Below, piece after piece: positions 1-10,442 of a stretch of DNA of 64,000 nucleotides. A model generated the notes under the pieces. It had not been told where the DNA came from. It searched no databases and was given only the letters and a program-made list of their open reading frames with translations. Origin of the DNA: Lichenihabitans sp033947565 (lineage in GTDB: Bacteria; Pseudomonadota; Alphaproteobacteria; Rhizobiales; Beijerinckiaceae). The position numbers were made by a program, and so were the translations under genes. The stretch covers positions 1-64,000 of the forward strand of contig NZ_JARPVX010000008.1 in assembly GCF_033947565.1 (NCBI RefSeq). The letters run 5' to 3'. Numbering within the stretch: position 1 is the first letter of the stretch; each line of letters begins with the position of its first letter.

Positions 1-2
1 CC

Positions 3-599
3 TACCGGCCGGGCGACCTGCCACTGCTGCCCTATGCGGAGATCATCAAGTTCGACGTCGGGCCGCCGGCCGCCGACCCGGTCGCCACGGCCCGCGTGCT
101 GCTGGCCGAGCACCTGGCCCGTCGGCCACGCCGCAACCCGTTCCGCGCCTGGGCGAACGAGCTCGGGCGCGACACGGAAGCGCTGGCGCACCGGCCGGAA
201 GCCTACTTTCACGCTTATGCGTTCAACGTGCTGCGCCAGTTCGGCGCCAACTTCGGCTGCCTGCAGGCCCATCTGGCCTGGCTGAGCGAGGCGGGGGAGA
301 CCGGCCTCGCACCCGCCGAGGCAGCGGCGGACGCCATCGCCCAGGAGGCCAAGCTGCTGCAGTTCCAGCTCGCCCGCGCCGCCGCGCGCAACAAGGTCGC
401 GGAGGTCGGCGACAAGGTCGCGGCCCTGGCGGCGCAATACGACCGGCTTATCGAGGTTCTGGTCGATGAGGCCGGCGCTTCGCGGCCAAGGCGCTCGGCC
501 ATCGGCCGATCCGTCGAGGCCGAGGCTGGCACGAGGACCGTGCGGGCGTCGCTCCTTTCTCCCATGCAGGCAACCACGGCGGTCGCACCGGTATGCTGA
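3..599 (+). CDS. DUF1839 family protein (5'-truncated by window edge)
   Basis: The reading frame is open from base 3, so only the C-terminal about 198 residues are present and the start lies outside the window. The sequence looks like the DUF1839 family: an aromatic-rich stretch (AYFHAYAFNVLRQFG) followed by Ala/Glu-rich helices. The biochemical role of the family is unknown. The stop codon overlaps the ATG of the next gene (ATGCTGA), so the two are probably translationally coupled and may act together in acyl or amino-acyl carrier chemistry. That functional link is inference from context, and the family assignment is from memory. Confidence 0.7.
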   Translation, partial: YRPGDLPLLPYAEIIKFDVGPPAADPVATARVLLAEHLARRPRRNPFRAWANELGRDTEALAHRPEAYFHAYAFNVLRQFGANFGCLQAHLAWLSEAGETGLAPAEAAADAIAQEAKLLQFQLARAAARNKVAEVGDKVAALAAQYDRLIEVLVDEAGASRPRRSAIGRSVEAEAGTRTVRASLLSPMQATTAVAPVC

Positions 600-2320
600 C
601 GGCCGTTGCAGAATACCCGGCACCACTCGCCCAGCCACAGCCGCAGGAGCGACCAGTCTCGATCGGCAGCCTCTTCGGATGGCTGACGCCGGGCCATAAC
701 GGTCGCGGTGTGATCTTCTGCGGCACGTGGGGCTACGAGCAGCATTGCGCTCATCGCCCATGGCGCGAACTCGCCCGGCGCATCGCTGCAACGGGATGCA
801 CCACCCTGCGCTTCGATTATCCCGGTTCGGGCGATTCGGGTGACGACACGCTCGAGCACGAAGGGCCCTGGACGAAAGCGATCCGTCACGCCGTTCGATA
901 TCTGCGCGCCGTGGCCGCGGTCGACGAGGTAGTGCTGGTCGGCCTCAGGCTCGGGGGTACCCTGGCGGTACTGGTGGCGGACGACGAGCCCATCGACCGC
1001 ATGATCCTCCTGGCGCCCTTCGCGACCGGCAAGGCTTTGATCCGCGAAGCGACGCTGCAAGCCCGCATGATCGACGTGCTGCCCGATGGCAGCCCCATGC
1101 CGGCCACGGCAGGCGCAGTCACGGCTGGCGGCTTCGCCCTCGCCCCGACAGTTCTGACGGAGATCGCCGGGATCGACCTGATGCGGCGGGATCATCGACC
1201 GGCCACCCACATCCTGCTGATGGGTCAGGATCGCGGCACCTTGGCGGACCGTTACCGGGATCTCGGCGCCACGATCACCACCCTGCCCTTTCCCGATCTG
1301 GCGCACCTCTGCGCCAACGCTCTCGAATCCCGGTTCAGCGAGGCGACCCTGGCGACTGTGGCCGAGCATGTCGCGCGTGGCCTACCAAGCAACCGAATGC
1401 CCTCTTTTGCGTCGCGTTCCCCGTCGGAAGCTCGGATCGAGGGACCGCATGGGTTCGAGGAGCCGGTCCGCTTCGGGCCGGGGGTGGTGGGCGTCGAATG
1501 TCACCCGCTCGTCAAACCGCGAGACCCGGTCGTACTCTTCTTGAACATGGGCCTCGACGTCCATTCGGGCCCAGGGCGGCAAACAACCCAACTTGCCCGC
1601 AGGTTGGCCGGCGCCGGCCTTCGATCCCTGCGCATGGACCTCAGGGGCGCGGGCGACAGCCCCGACCGGCCGGACGGCCGCCTTCCTCTCTACGATCTGG
1701 CCGCGCTCGACGATGTCCGGGCTGCGGTCGATCACATCGCGACCCGCTGGGGAGGGCCGATCATCGTCGCCGGCACGTGCAACGGCGCCTATCTGGCCTT
1801 GCATGCGATCTGCCGGGATCACCGCATCGCCGGGGCGGTGCTTGTCAACCTGTATTGCTTCGATTGGGACCTGGCCCATGGAGGCGCCCCTTATTCCGCA
1901 ACGGCGGCACGGAGCATCGCCACCTATCTCAGCCTCGCCGGGCACGGACCTGCCTGGCGCCGGGTGCTCGGCGGACGCACGCCCGTCCTGAAAATCATCC
2001 GCACGCTGATGCGGCGCTTGAGGGACGACATGCGACGGCGGTTCGCCGCGGCGTTCACCCGCGATCGTCGAGCGGTGCGCCTTCCCGACCGCATTGCCGC
2101 GGTGCGGCGGCGCGGTGCTCAGCTCGCGCTCCTGTACAGCGCCGGCGACCTGGGGCTGACGGATCTTCACGTCCGCTTCGGACGGGCGCCGGCCCGGCTG
2201 GAAAAAACCTTCGGACGGCCCGTCCGCATCGTGCCGGGTGTCGACCACGCCTTCAACGCCATGCCGGCGCGCGAGGCGCTTTATGAAACTCTGATAGATG
2301 TTTCGGCGCGCTTATCCTGA
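593..2320 (+). CDS. Double-domain alpha/beta-hydrolase with altered nucleophiles
   Basis: This 575-residue protein contains two successive alpha/beta-hydrolase domains, about residues 25-260 and 290-575. Each has the strand-turn region before the nucleophile elbow (RFDYPGSGDSGDD and RMDLRGAGDSPDRP). The first elbow reads GLRLGG, with Arg119 where Ser is expected. The second reads GTCNGA, with Cys396 as the likely nucleophile, and ends with a plausible catalytic His near residue 552 (PGVDHAF). The first domain is therefore probably non-catalytic and the second a Cys hydrolase or acyltransferase. It resembles the hydrolases of exosortase/exopolysaccharide loci. It starts inside the DUF1839 stop codon. 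The substrate is unknown. Confidence 0.75.
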   Translation: MLTAVAEYPAPLAQPQPQERPVSIGSLFGWLTPGHNGRGVIFCGTWGYEQHCAHRPWRELARRIAATGCTTLRFDYPGSGDSGDDTLEHEGPWTKAIRHAVRYLRAVAAVDEVVLVGLRLGGTLAVLVADDEPIDRMILLAPFATGKALIREATLQARMIDVLPDGSPMPATAGAVTAGGFALAPTVLTEIAGIDLMRRDHRPATHILLMGQDRGTLADRYRDLGATITTLPFPDLAHLCANALESRFSEATLATVAEHVARGLPSNRMPSFASRSPSEARIEGPHGFEEPVRFGPGVVGVECHPLVKPRDPVVLFLNMGLDVHSGPGRQTTQLARRLAGAGLRSLRMDLRGAGDSPDRPDGRLPLYDLAALDDVRAAVDHIATRWGGPIIVAGTCNGAYLALHAICRDHRIAGAVLVNLYCFDWDLAHGGAPYSATAARSIATYLSLAGHGPAWRRVLGGRTPVLKIIRTLMRRLRDDMRRRFAAAFTRDRRAVRLPDRIAAVRRRGAQLALLYSAGDLGLTDLHVRFGRAPARLEKTFGRPVRIVPGVDHAFNAMPAREALYETLIDVSARLS

Positions 2321-2347
2321 CCTCAAGCCCGGCAAGGACGAGCAAGG

Positions 2348-3076
2348 GTGAGAAGATTCGCCGTGTCGGTGGCCGTTATGGCGGCTTTCTGCGCCGGGGT
2401 GGTGCTTGGGGTCACGGTGGTACAGCTGCGCCTGTCGCCAGTGTGGCGGCTGATCGCCGGCGTCGAGATGCACGTGCTCCACACCGACTTCACCCCCAAC
2501 TGGCCGATGCTGCACAAGCAGGCGCTCTACCATGACAATCCTTCCACCATGCCGATCGTCATGGCGGGCGATTCCCTGGTCGACTACGCCGATTGGCCGG
2601 CGCTGCTGCGGCGGTCGGATGTCGGCAACCGCGGCATCACGGGCGACTCGGCGGAAGGCTTGCTGCAGCGTGCCGACGAGTTGGCCGCGCCCGGCGCCAC
2701 GATCGCCCTGATGATCGGCGAGAACGACCTTGCGGCGCACCAAACCGTGGCGGCGACCTGCACCACCGTGGCCCTGCTGGTGCGGCGCCTGACGGCCGAT
2801 CACCCGCTGATCCTGCACGCCACGCTGTTGACCGCCGCCCCGACGCTGAACGGGCCGATCCGGGAGCTGGACGCCTGTGAGCGCAGGGCCTGCGCCGAGG
2901 CTGGACGATGCACCTTCCTCGACCTCAACCCGATCATGGCACCAGCCGGGATCCTCGACCCCGCCCTGACGCTCGATGGCTTTCATCTGAACCAGCAGGG
3001 TTACGTCCGCTGGGCCGATGCGCTGCGTCCCGTGCTGGACGCGCGCGTTCACGAAAGACCAGGACCTAGGGATTGA
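2348..3076 (+). CDS. Exported SGNH/GDSL-family hydrolase
   Basis: A 242-residue protein with a GTG start 27 bases after the preceding hydrolase gene. An N-terminal hydrophobic segment (about residues 5-25) is a signal anchor or signal peptide, so it acts outside the cytoplasm. SGNH blocks are clear: GDS at 74-76 (nucleophile Ser76), NRG at about 94-96, GEND at 124-127 (Asn126) and DGFH at 210-213 (Asp210/His213). Family members remove acetyl or other acyl groups from lipids or polysaccharides. Its place behind DUF1839 and the double hydrolase suggests an envelope acyl-modification role, but the substrate cannot be read from sequence. Confidence 0.85.
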   Translation: MRRFAVSVAVMAAFCAGVVLGVTVVQLRLSPVWRLIAGVEMHVLHTDFTPNWPMLHKQALYHDNPSTMPIVMAGDSLVDYADWPALLRRSDVGNRGITGDSAEGLLQRADELAAPGATIALMIGENDLAAHQTVAATCTTVALLVRRLTADHPLILHATLLTAAPTLNGPIRELDACERRACAEAGRCTFLDLNPIMAPAGILDPALTLDGFHLNQQGYVRWADALRPVLDARVHERPGPRD

Positions 3077-3151
3077 ACCCGACCGAGGTCGGCGACGATG
3101 AACGCCCTGACTGGGGCCGATGATCGCAACGGCTCGAACCCCGGTCGGCGA

Positions 3152-4779
<1,628 letters not shown>

Positions 4780-4783
<4 letters not shown>

Positions 4784-5736
4784 GAGAACACGATGCGAGG
4801 GAAGTAGAACGAAACCAGCCAGTTCGGCTGATCGACGATCTCGCTGATGCGCAGGTCGCCGCACACGGACAGCAGGATATAGGCATCAACGGGGGCAAGC
4901 CCGTGCTCGGCCCCGAGAAGGTCGATCATCCGCATCACGCTCTCGCGCGCGGCCGTCATCAGGTCGGGACCGACGCCTGTGGTGGCCTCGTAGCCCATGC
5001 CGTCAAGGTGGCGCGTGACGGGGCCCGGCGTGGTGAAGCGCGGGCTCTTCAGGTTGGCGCCCTTGACGAGGTCGAGGGTCAGTTCGACGTCCATCTGGCT
5101 TTCGATGGCGGTGCCGCACACCTCGCCGTCGCCCTGCGCCGCATGGGTGTCGCCGATCGAGAACAGCGCGCCCGCGACCTCCACCGGCAGGTAGAGCGTG
5201 GTGCCCTCGGCTAGGTCTCGAATGTCGAGGTTGCCACCCACATTGCGGGGCGGCACCACGGAATGCACGCCGGGCGCGGCCGGCGCGACGCCGATCTCTC
5301 CTGCAAAGGGTTTCAGCGGCACGCGACCCTTCGGGCCGTAAACGGCCGGCGCCAGGGATGCGGGATCGTAGCTCCACATATGCAGGGCCGGGTCGGGGAA
5401 CTGGTCAGCCAGCAGCCCGAAGCCGGGGATGTTGGCGGTCCAGCCGAGGCCCGAGGGGATGAACTTGCGGAACGTCACCTTCAGCGCGTCACCCGGCTCG
5501 GCGCCCTCCACAAAGACGGGCCCCGACACCGGATTCACCTTGGCGAAGTCGAGCGTGCGCACGTCGGCTGCGGTGGAGGCCTTGCTGAAATGGCCGTTGC
5601 CGGCGTCGAGGCATTCAAAGCCGATCGTTTCACCCGGTCGGCAGGTAACGACGGGCGCGAAGTCGCGGCTCCAGCCAAAATTATGCTGACGGCGGTGGAT
5701 GGTGTGGGCGCAGGTGAGGCACATGGGATCTTGCAA
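4780..5736 (-). CDS. Acetamidase/formamidase family protein
   Basis: A 318-residue cytoplasmic enzyme of the FmdA/AmdA family, which hydrolyses short amides such as formamide or acetamide to the acid and ammonia. Family hallmarks include the N-terminal HNFGWSRDFAPV segment, the central VPPRNVGGNLDIRDL region and THAAQGDGEVCGTAIE. It lies between the binding-protein gene and the ATPase gene of an ABC importer, under an AmiC/AmiR-like regulatory pair, which supports an amide substrate. The exact amide is not determinable. A start at 5724 is also possible. Confidence 0.9.
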
Positions 5737-5799
5737 TTCCTTATCCCGGGCGAGCGAAGCCTTGGGGATGGGTGGTCACAGGTCGAAACGGTTTGCTGC

Positions 5800-6039
5800 C
5801 GTCATTCCGGACGAAGCGAAGCGAAGATCCGGAACCGGGGGCCTTGGCACCTGAGGCATGGGGCTCCCGGTTCCGGGTTNNNNNNNNNNNNNNNNNNNNN
5901 NNNNNNNNNNNNNNNNNNNNNNNNNNNNNNNNNNNNNNNNNNNNNNNNNNNNNNNNNNNNNNNNNNNNNNNNNNNNNCTTGGCACCTGAGGCATGGGGCT
6001 CCCGGTTCCGGGTTCGGCTGCGCCGCCCCGGAATAACGG
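5800..6039. repeat. Intergenic palindromic element, copy 1 (spans the assembly gap)
   Basis: The element begins cgtcattccgg and ends ccggaataacg. Inside are the inverted arms gatccggaaccggg and ggctcccggttccggg. It is a member of the scattered palindromic intergenic repeats common in rhizobial-type genomes. The N run at 5880-5977 interrupts it. Without the N run and a 37-base duplicated flank it would be about 105 bp, like copies 2 and 3. Confidence 0.8.
5880..5977. other. Assembly gap (98 N) flanked by a 37-base direct repeat
   Basis: The 37 bases before the gap (5843-5879) are identical to the 37 bases after it (5978-6014). Removing the Ns plus one copy (135 bases) makes the distance between palindromes 1 and 2 exactly 201, matching the 200 between palindromes 2 and 3. 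The gap is therefore probably two overlapping contig ends that were not merged, with no missing sequence. Confidence 0.85.
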
Positions 6040-6135
6040 GGAGGGTTACGGCTCCACATAGGTGGCCTCGTGGTCGGTCCCGGGCGAGCGGGCGAAATCT
6101 TAGGGGTGGGAAGCACAGGTCGACCGGTGTGATCC

Positions 6136-6239
6136 CGTCATTCCGGACGAAGCGAAGCGGAGATCCGGAACCGGGAGCCTCGGCATCTGCCGTATGAGGC
6201 TCCCGGTTCCGGGTTCGGCTGCGCCGCCCCGGAATGACG
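6136..6239. repeat. Intergenic palindromic element, copy 2
   Basis: A 104-bp element from cgtcattccgg to ccggaatgacg, with perfect outer arms and inner arms gatccggaaccgggagcc / ggctcccggttccggg. It can form a long imperfect hairpin in RNA from either strand, between the binding-protein and amidase genes. Confidence 0.85.
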
Positions 6240-6335
6240 GGGAGGGTTAGGGTTTCAAATTGATGGCCTCGTGGTCGTTTAGGGCAAGCAGGCGACGCCG
6301 TTGGGGATGAAGGGCACAGGTCGACCGGATGATCC

Positions 6336-6439
6336 CGTCATTCCGGACGACACGAAGCGGAGATCCGGAACCGGGAGCTTCGGCATCTGCCGTATGAGGC
6401 TCCCGGTTCCGGGTTCGGCTGCACCGCCCCGGGATGACG
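6336..6439. repeat. Intergenic palindromic element, copy 3
   Basis: A 104-bp element nearly identical to copy 2, with a few substitutions (gacacgaagcgg, gcaccgcccc, gggatgacg). It abuts the stop codon of the binding-protein gene by 7 bases, so its hairpin would sit directly behind that reading frame and could act as a partial terminator or an mRNA 3'-end stabiliser. Confidence 0.85.
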
Positions 6440-6446
6440 GCAAGAC

Positions 6447-8072
6447 TTACGGCTTCACATAGATGGCCTCGTAGTCGATCACCCGCGTCGGATCGATGTA
6501 GATCTCGTCCGGCCCGCCCATGCGGGTCGATTTCGCGACAACGCGGCGCTCGTTGAACACCGGCACCCAGGGGGCCTGCTTGGCCTGGATGTCGGTGAAG
6601 ATCGCCTTCCAGGTGTTATAGCGCGCCTGCTTGTCTTCAGGCTTCGACATGGCGTCGGCCTTGGTGGCGCGATCTTCAAAACCCTTGTCGCAGAACCAGC
6701 TCCAGTTCCAGCCGCCTGTCACGGCGCCGCCGCAGCCGAGGATCGGCCCGTAGAAGTCGGACGGATCGGGGAAGTCGGCGATCCAGCCCATGCCGCCCGA
6801 CCAGATCAGCGGCGACTGCTCCTTGTTGCCGCCGGCCGCGATCACCTCGGGCTGCGCCAGGGCCTTGATCTCGGCCTTGATGCCCACCGCCGCGAGGTCC
6901 TGCTGGATGGCCTGCGCGATGCGGGGGTTTGGGTCGGTGTTCATGGCGAAGAGCGTGGTGGCGAAGCCATCGGCATGGCCTGCGTCGGCCAGGAGTTTCT
7001 TGGCGCCCGCGACGTCATAGGCATAGCCCTTGTAGGCGTCGTCATAGCCCGGCATCAGCGGCGGCAGCAACTGGCTGGCCGGCGTGGCGCGGCCGTTGAT
7101 GATGCGGACGATGCGATCCTTGTTGATCGCCATGTTGAGGGCCTGGCGCACCCGCACATCGTCGAACGGCTTCACCGTGGTGTTGATGGTGATGTAGCTC
7201 GTCTCGAACTGCGCCCGGTCGACGATCTGGTCCTTGCCCTCGGGCGAATTCTTGATCTCGAGATATTTGGCGGGCGGGATGCCGTCCCCCGCAATATCGA
7301 CCTCGCCCTTCTGCAAACGCAGGATGGCGACGAGCGGCTCCTGGCCGATCTCGACCCGAAAACCGTCGATCTGGGGGCGGTCGCGGAAATAGGCGGCGTT
7401 GCGGCTGAACACGAGCCGCTGGCCCGGCACCCATTCATCGAGCTTGAAGGCACCGGAGCCCACCGGGTGCTTGCCGAAATCGGCGCCAGCAGCGTCGGCG
7501 GCCTCCTTGGGCACCACGGAAGCGAAGTTCAGCGCCAGCACGTTGAGAAAGGTGGCGTCGGGCTGCGACAAGGTGAATTTCACCGTCGCGTCGTCGGGCG
7601 CCTCGATGCCCGAGATCGTCGTGGCCGAGCCGTCGGCCATCTTGTCCTGACCGACGACCGAATGGAAGAAGCCGCCGCCCGGTCCCTGGGTCTTCGGGTT
7701 CACGGCCCGCTCGATGGAATATTTGACGTCGGCGGCCACGAGCTTGCGGCCATTGGTGAACGTCGCCTTCGGGTCGAGCGTGAAGACATAGGTGAGCCCG
7801 TCGGGCGAGATCGTCCACGACTTCGCCAAGGAGGGGATGATCTCCGTGGTGCCGAAGCGGTAGTCGACAAGGCGCGAAAACAGGCCGTTGATCATCGACC
7901 AGTTCTGCCAATCATAGCCGATGGCCGGGTCGAGCGTCGCCATATCGTCCTTGTAGGTCACCACGATGGTGCCGCCCTGGGCGGGCTTGTCCTGCGCCAT
8001 CCCGGGCGAAGCCCCGAGCGCAGCCGTCAGCGCCAGGGCGGCGGTGGAGGCGGTCAACCAACTCTTGCGCAT
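6447..8072 (-). CDS. ABC importer substrate-binding protein (DppA/OppA family)
   Basis: A 541-residue periplasmic binding protein of the SBP_bac_5 (peptide/nickel/opine) family. A signal peptide ends around ASPGMAQ (residue about 27). Family motifs include GTIVVTYKDDMATLDPAIGYD, the SWTISPDGLTYVFTL segment and the RQALNMAINKDRIV segment. The start at 8072 is preceded by AAGGGAG at good spacing. It lies downstream of its permeases and upstream of the acetamidase. With the AmiC-like sensor, this points to an amide or short amide-bearing compound as ligand. Its last 10 codons are copied twice in the tandem array that follows. Confidence 0.93.
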   Translation of the reverse strand: MRKSWLTASTAALALTAALGASPGMAQDKPAQGGTIVVTYKDDMATLDPAIGYDWQNWSMINGLFSRLVDYRFGTTEIIPSLAKSWTISPDGLTYVFTLDPKATFTNGRKLVAADVKYSIERAVNPKTQGPGGGFFHSVVGQDKMADGSATTISGIEAPDDATVKFTLSQPDATFLNVLALNFASVVPKEAADAAGADFGKHPVGSGAFKLDEWVPGQRLVFSRNAAYFRDRPQIDGFRVEIGQEPLVAILRLQKGEVDIAGDGIPPAKYLEIKNSPEGKDQIVDRAQFETSYITINTTVKPFDDVRVRQALNMAINKDRIVRIINGRATPASQLLPPLMPGYDDAYKGYAYDVAGAKKLLADAGHADGFATTLFAMNTDPNPRIAQAIQQDLAAVGIKAEIKALAQPEVIAAGGNKEQSPLIWSGGMGWIADFPDPSDFYGPILGCGGAVTGGWNWSWFCDKGFEDRATKADAMSKPEDKQARYNTWKAIFTDIQAKQAPWVPVFNERRVVAKSTRMGGPDEIYIDPTRVIDYEAIYVKP

Positions 8073-8095
8073 TGCTGTGACTCCCTTGAGCGAAA

Positions 8096-9016
8096 TTATC
8101 GGCCGCGGATGCGGGGATCGAGGATGGGGGCGGCGGCGTCGGCCAGCAGGTTGCCGCCGACAATGAACAGCGAGGACACCAGCGTGACGCCCATGATGAT
8201 CGGCACATCGGCCTGCTGGATGGCCTGCCAGGCAAGCTGGCCGATGCCGGGCCAGCCGTAGACCGCCTCGACCACCACGACGCCCCCCATGAACTGGCCG
8301 ATGTCGATGCCGATCATCGCCACGATGGGCAGCAGGGCATTGGGCAGGGCGTGACGCAGGATGACGCGACGCCAGGAGAGGCCCTTGGCGCGGGCCGTGC
8401 GCACGTAATCCTGGGCGAGCACGTCGATCATGGCGGAGCGCACCATGCGGGCATACCAGCCGGCGCCCAGCAGCCCGAGCGTCAGGGCCGGCAGCACGAC
8501 GTGGCGTGCGGTGCCAAAGCCGCTCATCGGAAACCAGCCGAGTTGAGCCGCGAAGACGTAGAGCAGCAGCAGCGCCACCACGAATTGCGGCGATGACACG
8601 CCCACAAAGGCGAGCGTCATCACGAGGCGGTCGGCAAAACCGTTGCGGCGCACCGCCGCCAGTGTGCCGAGCGCCACCCCGAGCCCCACCTCGACCGTGA
8701 TGCCGGCGGCCATCAGCACCAGCGTCGCGGGCATCCGTGAAACGATGAGCGTCGCGACAGGGCTGCGCTGAATATAGGACCGGCCGAGATCGCCCTGCAG
8801 CAGCCCCGACAGGTAGTGCCAGAACTGGACCGGCAGCGGCAGGTCGAGGCCGAGCTGATGGCGCACGTTGCTGATCATCTGCGCATTGGCGCTGCGGCCC
8901 GCCACCAGCGCGGCCGGGTCGGCCGGTAGGAAGTGGAGCAGCAGAAAGGTGACGAGCGCGACGCCGAACAGGATCGCGAGCGCCTGGGCGAGCCGGCGGG
9001 CCAGCAGGGCCGCCAT
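8096..9016 (-). CDS. ABC importer permease (DppB family)
   Basis: A 306-residue inner-membrane permease with about six hydrophobic segments. It carries the binding-protein-dependent transport (EAA) signature around DYVRTARAKGLSWRRVILRHALPNAL, the site that docks to the ATPase. It overlaps the upstream permease by ATGA, so the two are translationally coupled and form a heterodimer. It belongs to the operon that reads from 11614 to 3152. Confidence 0.92.
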   Translation of the reverse strand: MAALLARRLAQALAILFGVALVTFLLLHFLPADPAALVAGRSANAQMISNVRHQLGLDLPLPVQFWHYLSGLLQGDLGRSYIQRSPVATLIVSRMPATLVLMAAGITVEVGLGVALGTLAAVRRNGFADRLVMTLAFVGVSSPQFVVALLLLYVFAAQLGWFPMSGFGTARHVVLPALTLGLLGAGWYARMVRSAMIDVLAQDYVRTARAKGLSWRRVILRHALPNALLPIVAMIGIDIGQFMGGVVVVEAVYGWPGIGQLAWQAIQQADVPIIMGVTLVSSLFIVGGNLLADAAAPILDPRIRGR

Positions 9017-9867
9017 CAGCCGCGCCCCCGCTGAGTCGGATCGAGCAGGTCGCGCAGGGCGTCGCCGACGAGGTTGAAGGAGAGCGCCGTGGCCAGGATG
9101 ATGGCGCCCGGGATGAAGACGAGCCAGGGCGCCGCCTGAAAGTAGCTTTGAGACTCGAAGATGATGTTGCCCCAGGAGGGCTGCGGCGGCTGCACGCCGA
9201 CACCGAGGAAGCTCAGCGTCGCCTCGAGCAGCACCGTGGTGGCGATGCCGAGCGTGCCCCAGACGATCGCGGTGGGCATGAGGTGCGGCGCGATGTGGTG
9301 GACCAGGATGCGGACGTTGCCGGCCCCGAGCGACCGCTCGGCCAGGATGAAGTCGCGTTCGGCGAGCCCCCGCGTTTCCGTATAGACGATGCGGGCGACC
9401 TGCACCCAGTTCACCAGCGCGATGACGAGCGCCACGATCCATAGGCTCGGGTGCAGCAGCGCCGCCAGCACGATGGCGAGCAACAGCGCCGGGAAGGCCA
9501 TCATCAGATCGGTGAAGCGCATCAACACGGCCCCGGTGAGGCCGCCGACATAGCCGGCCACGATGCCGACAAGCATGCCGATCGCCACCGCGACGCCATT
9601 GGCCACCAGCCCGATCAACAACGAGGTTCGGGCGCCGAACAGCAGCCGGGACAGCAGGTCGCGGCCCAGCGTGTCGGTGCCGAGCCAGTATTTCGGGCCC
9701 GGTGCCAGCGGCGCACCGTCGAGGCTGAGGCCGTCGAAGGGCTGGTCGGCCGGCGCAAAGGGGGCGAGCCACGGTGCCAGCAGCGCCGCCAGCACCACGA
9801 GCGCGATGATGGCGAGGCCAAGAAGGGTGGCGGGCCGCTCGGCCAAGCCCGACGCGAGGCGTCTCAT
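9016..9867 (-). CDS. ABC importer permease (DppC family)
   Basis: A 283-residue permease with an N-terminal hydrophobic helix (residues about 15-38), the LGTDTLGRDLLSRLLFGARTS motif typical of DppC/OppC, and an EAA loop near ERDFILAERSLGAGNVRILVHH. It starts within the stop codon of the ANTAR regulator (ATGA overlap). The regulator and transporter are thus made from one coupled message. Confidence 0.92.
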   Translation of the reverse strand: MRRLASGLAERPATLLGLAIIALVVLAALLAPWLAPFAPADQPFDGLSLDGAPLAPGPKYWLGTDTLGRDLLSRLLFGARTSLLIGLVANGVAVAIGMLVGIVAGYVGGLTGAVLMRFTDLMMAFPALLLAIVLAALLHPSLWIVALVIALVNWVQVARIVYTETRGLAERDFILAERSLGAGNVRILVHHIAPHLMPTAIVWGTLGIATTVLLEATLSFLGVGVQPPQPSWGNIIFESQSYFQAAPWLVFIPGAIILATALSFNLVGDALRDLLDPTQRGRG

Positions 9868-10442
9868 GCGCGCCGACCCTGGCCGGCCGCCAGCAGCGCG
9901 GCGGCGCATTGTTCGAGCGTCAGCCGATGCCGCATCGCTTCGCCGCGAAGGTGCCGATAGGCCTCCTCCTCGGTCCAGCCCTGCTCCGCACGCAGCCCCT
10001 CCACCGCACCGAACACGAGGGGCCGCAGCCGAAGGCGTTCGCGCAATTCGCCGAGGACGGCGGCGGCGGCACACGCTTCGTCATGCCGTCGCGTCGCCAT
10101 GACGAGCGCAGGATACACGGCCGAAGGCGTGACGGGCTTGGCCAGCAGGGCATCGGCGCCCTGGTCGAGCGCCCAGGCGACGCGGCCCGGCGCCTCGGAC
10201 GCCAGCAGAGCGACGAGCGGCACCGGCTTGTTGTCGCGCTCCCGCCACGGCAGCAGACCGGTCCAGCCCTCGTCGGCATCGACCAGCACGATGTCGGCCT
10301 CGGTGGCGTGGTCGAGCGGTCGCCAGCGCACCGCCACAGTGAGGCCGAGCAGCGTCAACTGACGCGCGAGCCGCTCCGTGGTTTCGCTCGGACGATGCAG
10401 CACGACAGCGCGCTGGCCGCGAAAGTTCGGGGTGCCGCTCAT
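9864..10442 (-). CDS. AmiR-like ANTAR-domain antiterminator
   Basis: A 192-residue protein with an N-terminal receiver-like pseudo domain (about residues 10-120, without a normal phospho-acceptor pocket) and a C-terminal ANTAR RNA-binding domain (about 130-190: GWTEEEAYRHLRGEAM). ANTAR proteins bind paired hairpins in leader RNA and prevent termination. In Pseudomonas, AmiR is held inactive by AmiC until amide is bound. Here the AmiC-like gene directly precedes it with an ATGA overlap and the importer follows, so the pair probably controls its own operon. Confidence 0.85.
   Translation of the reverse strand: MSGTPNFRGQRAVVLHRPSETTERLARQLTLLGLTVAVRWRPLDHATEADIVLVDADEGWTGLLPWRERDNKPVPLVALLASEAPGRVAWALDQGADALLAKPVTPSAVYPALVMATRRHDEACAAAAVLGELRERLRLRPLVFGAVEGLRAEQGWTEEEAYRHLRGEAMRHRLTLEQCAAALLAAGQGRRA

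Larger units (their letters stand above)
5744..6480. repeat. Tandem array, about 200-bp period, three units, including copies of a gene 3' end
   Basis: Three palindromic elements (5800-6039, interrupted by Ns; 6136-6239; 6336-6439) are separated by homologous spacers. The 31-base sequence encoding the C-terminus of the binding protein (6447-6477) reappears in diverged form at 6046-6076 and 6247-6277. Offsets are 201 and 200 bases. A shared spacer (cccgggcgagcg ... cacaggtcga) precedes each palindrome, starting near 5744, 6078 and 6277. The layout is that of unequal duplication of one unit made of gene tail, spacer and palindrome. No gene lies here. Confidence 0.85.

Noticed and set aside
5880..5977. 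A missing gene hidden in the N run
   Set aside because: Repeat spacing and identical 37-base flanks show that no sequence need be missing.
5800..6439. CRISPR array
   Set aside because: Only three units with about 100-bp palindromes and homologous (not unique) spacers, and no cas genes.
8073..9203. Upstream extension of the DppA-like frame into the permease gene
   Set aside because: A good ribosome site and signal peptide mark the real start at 8072.
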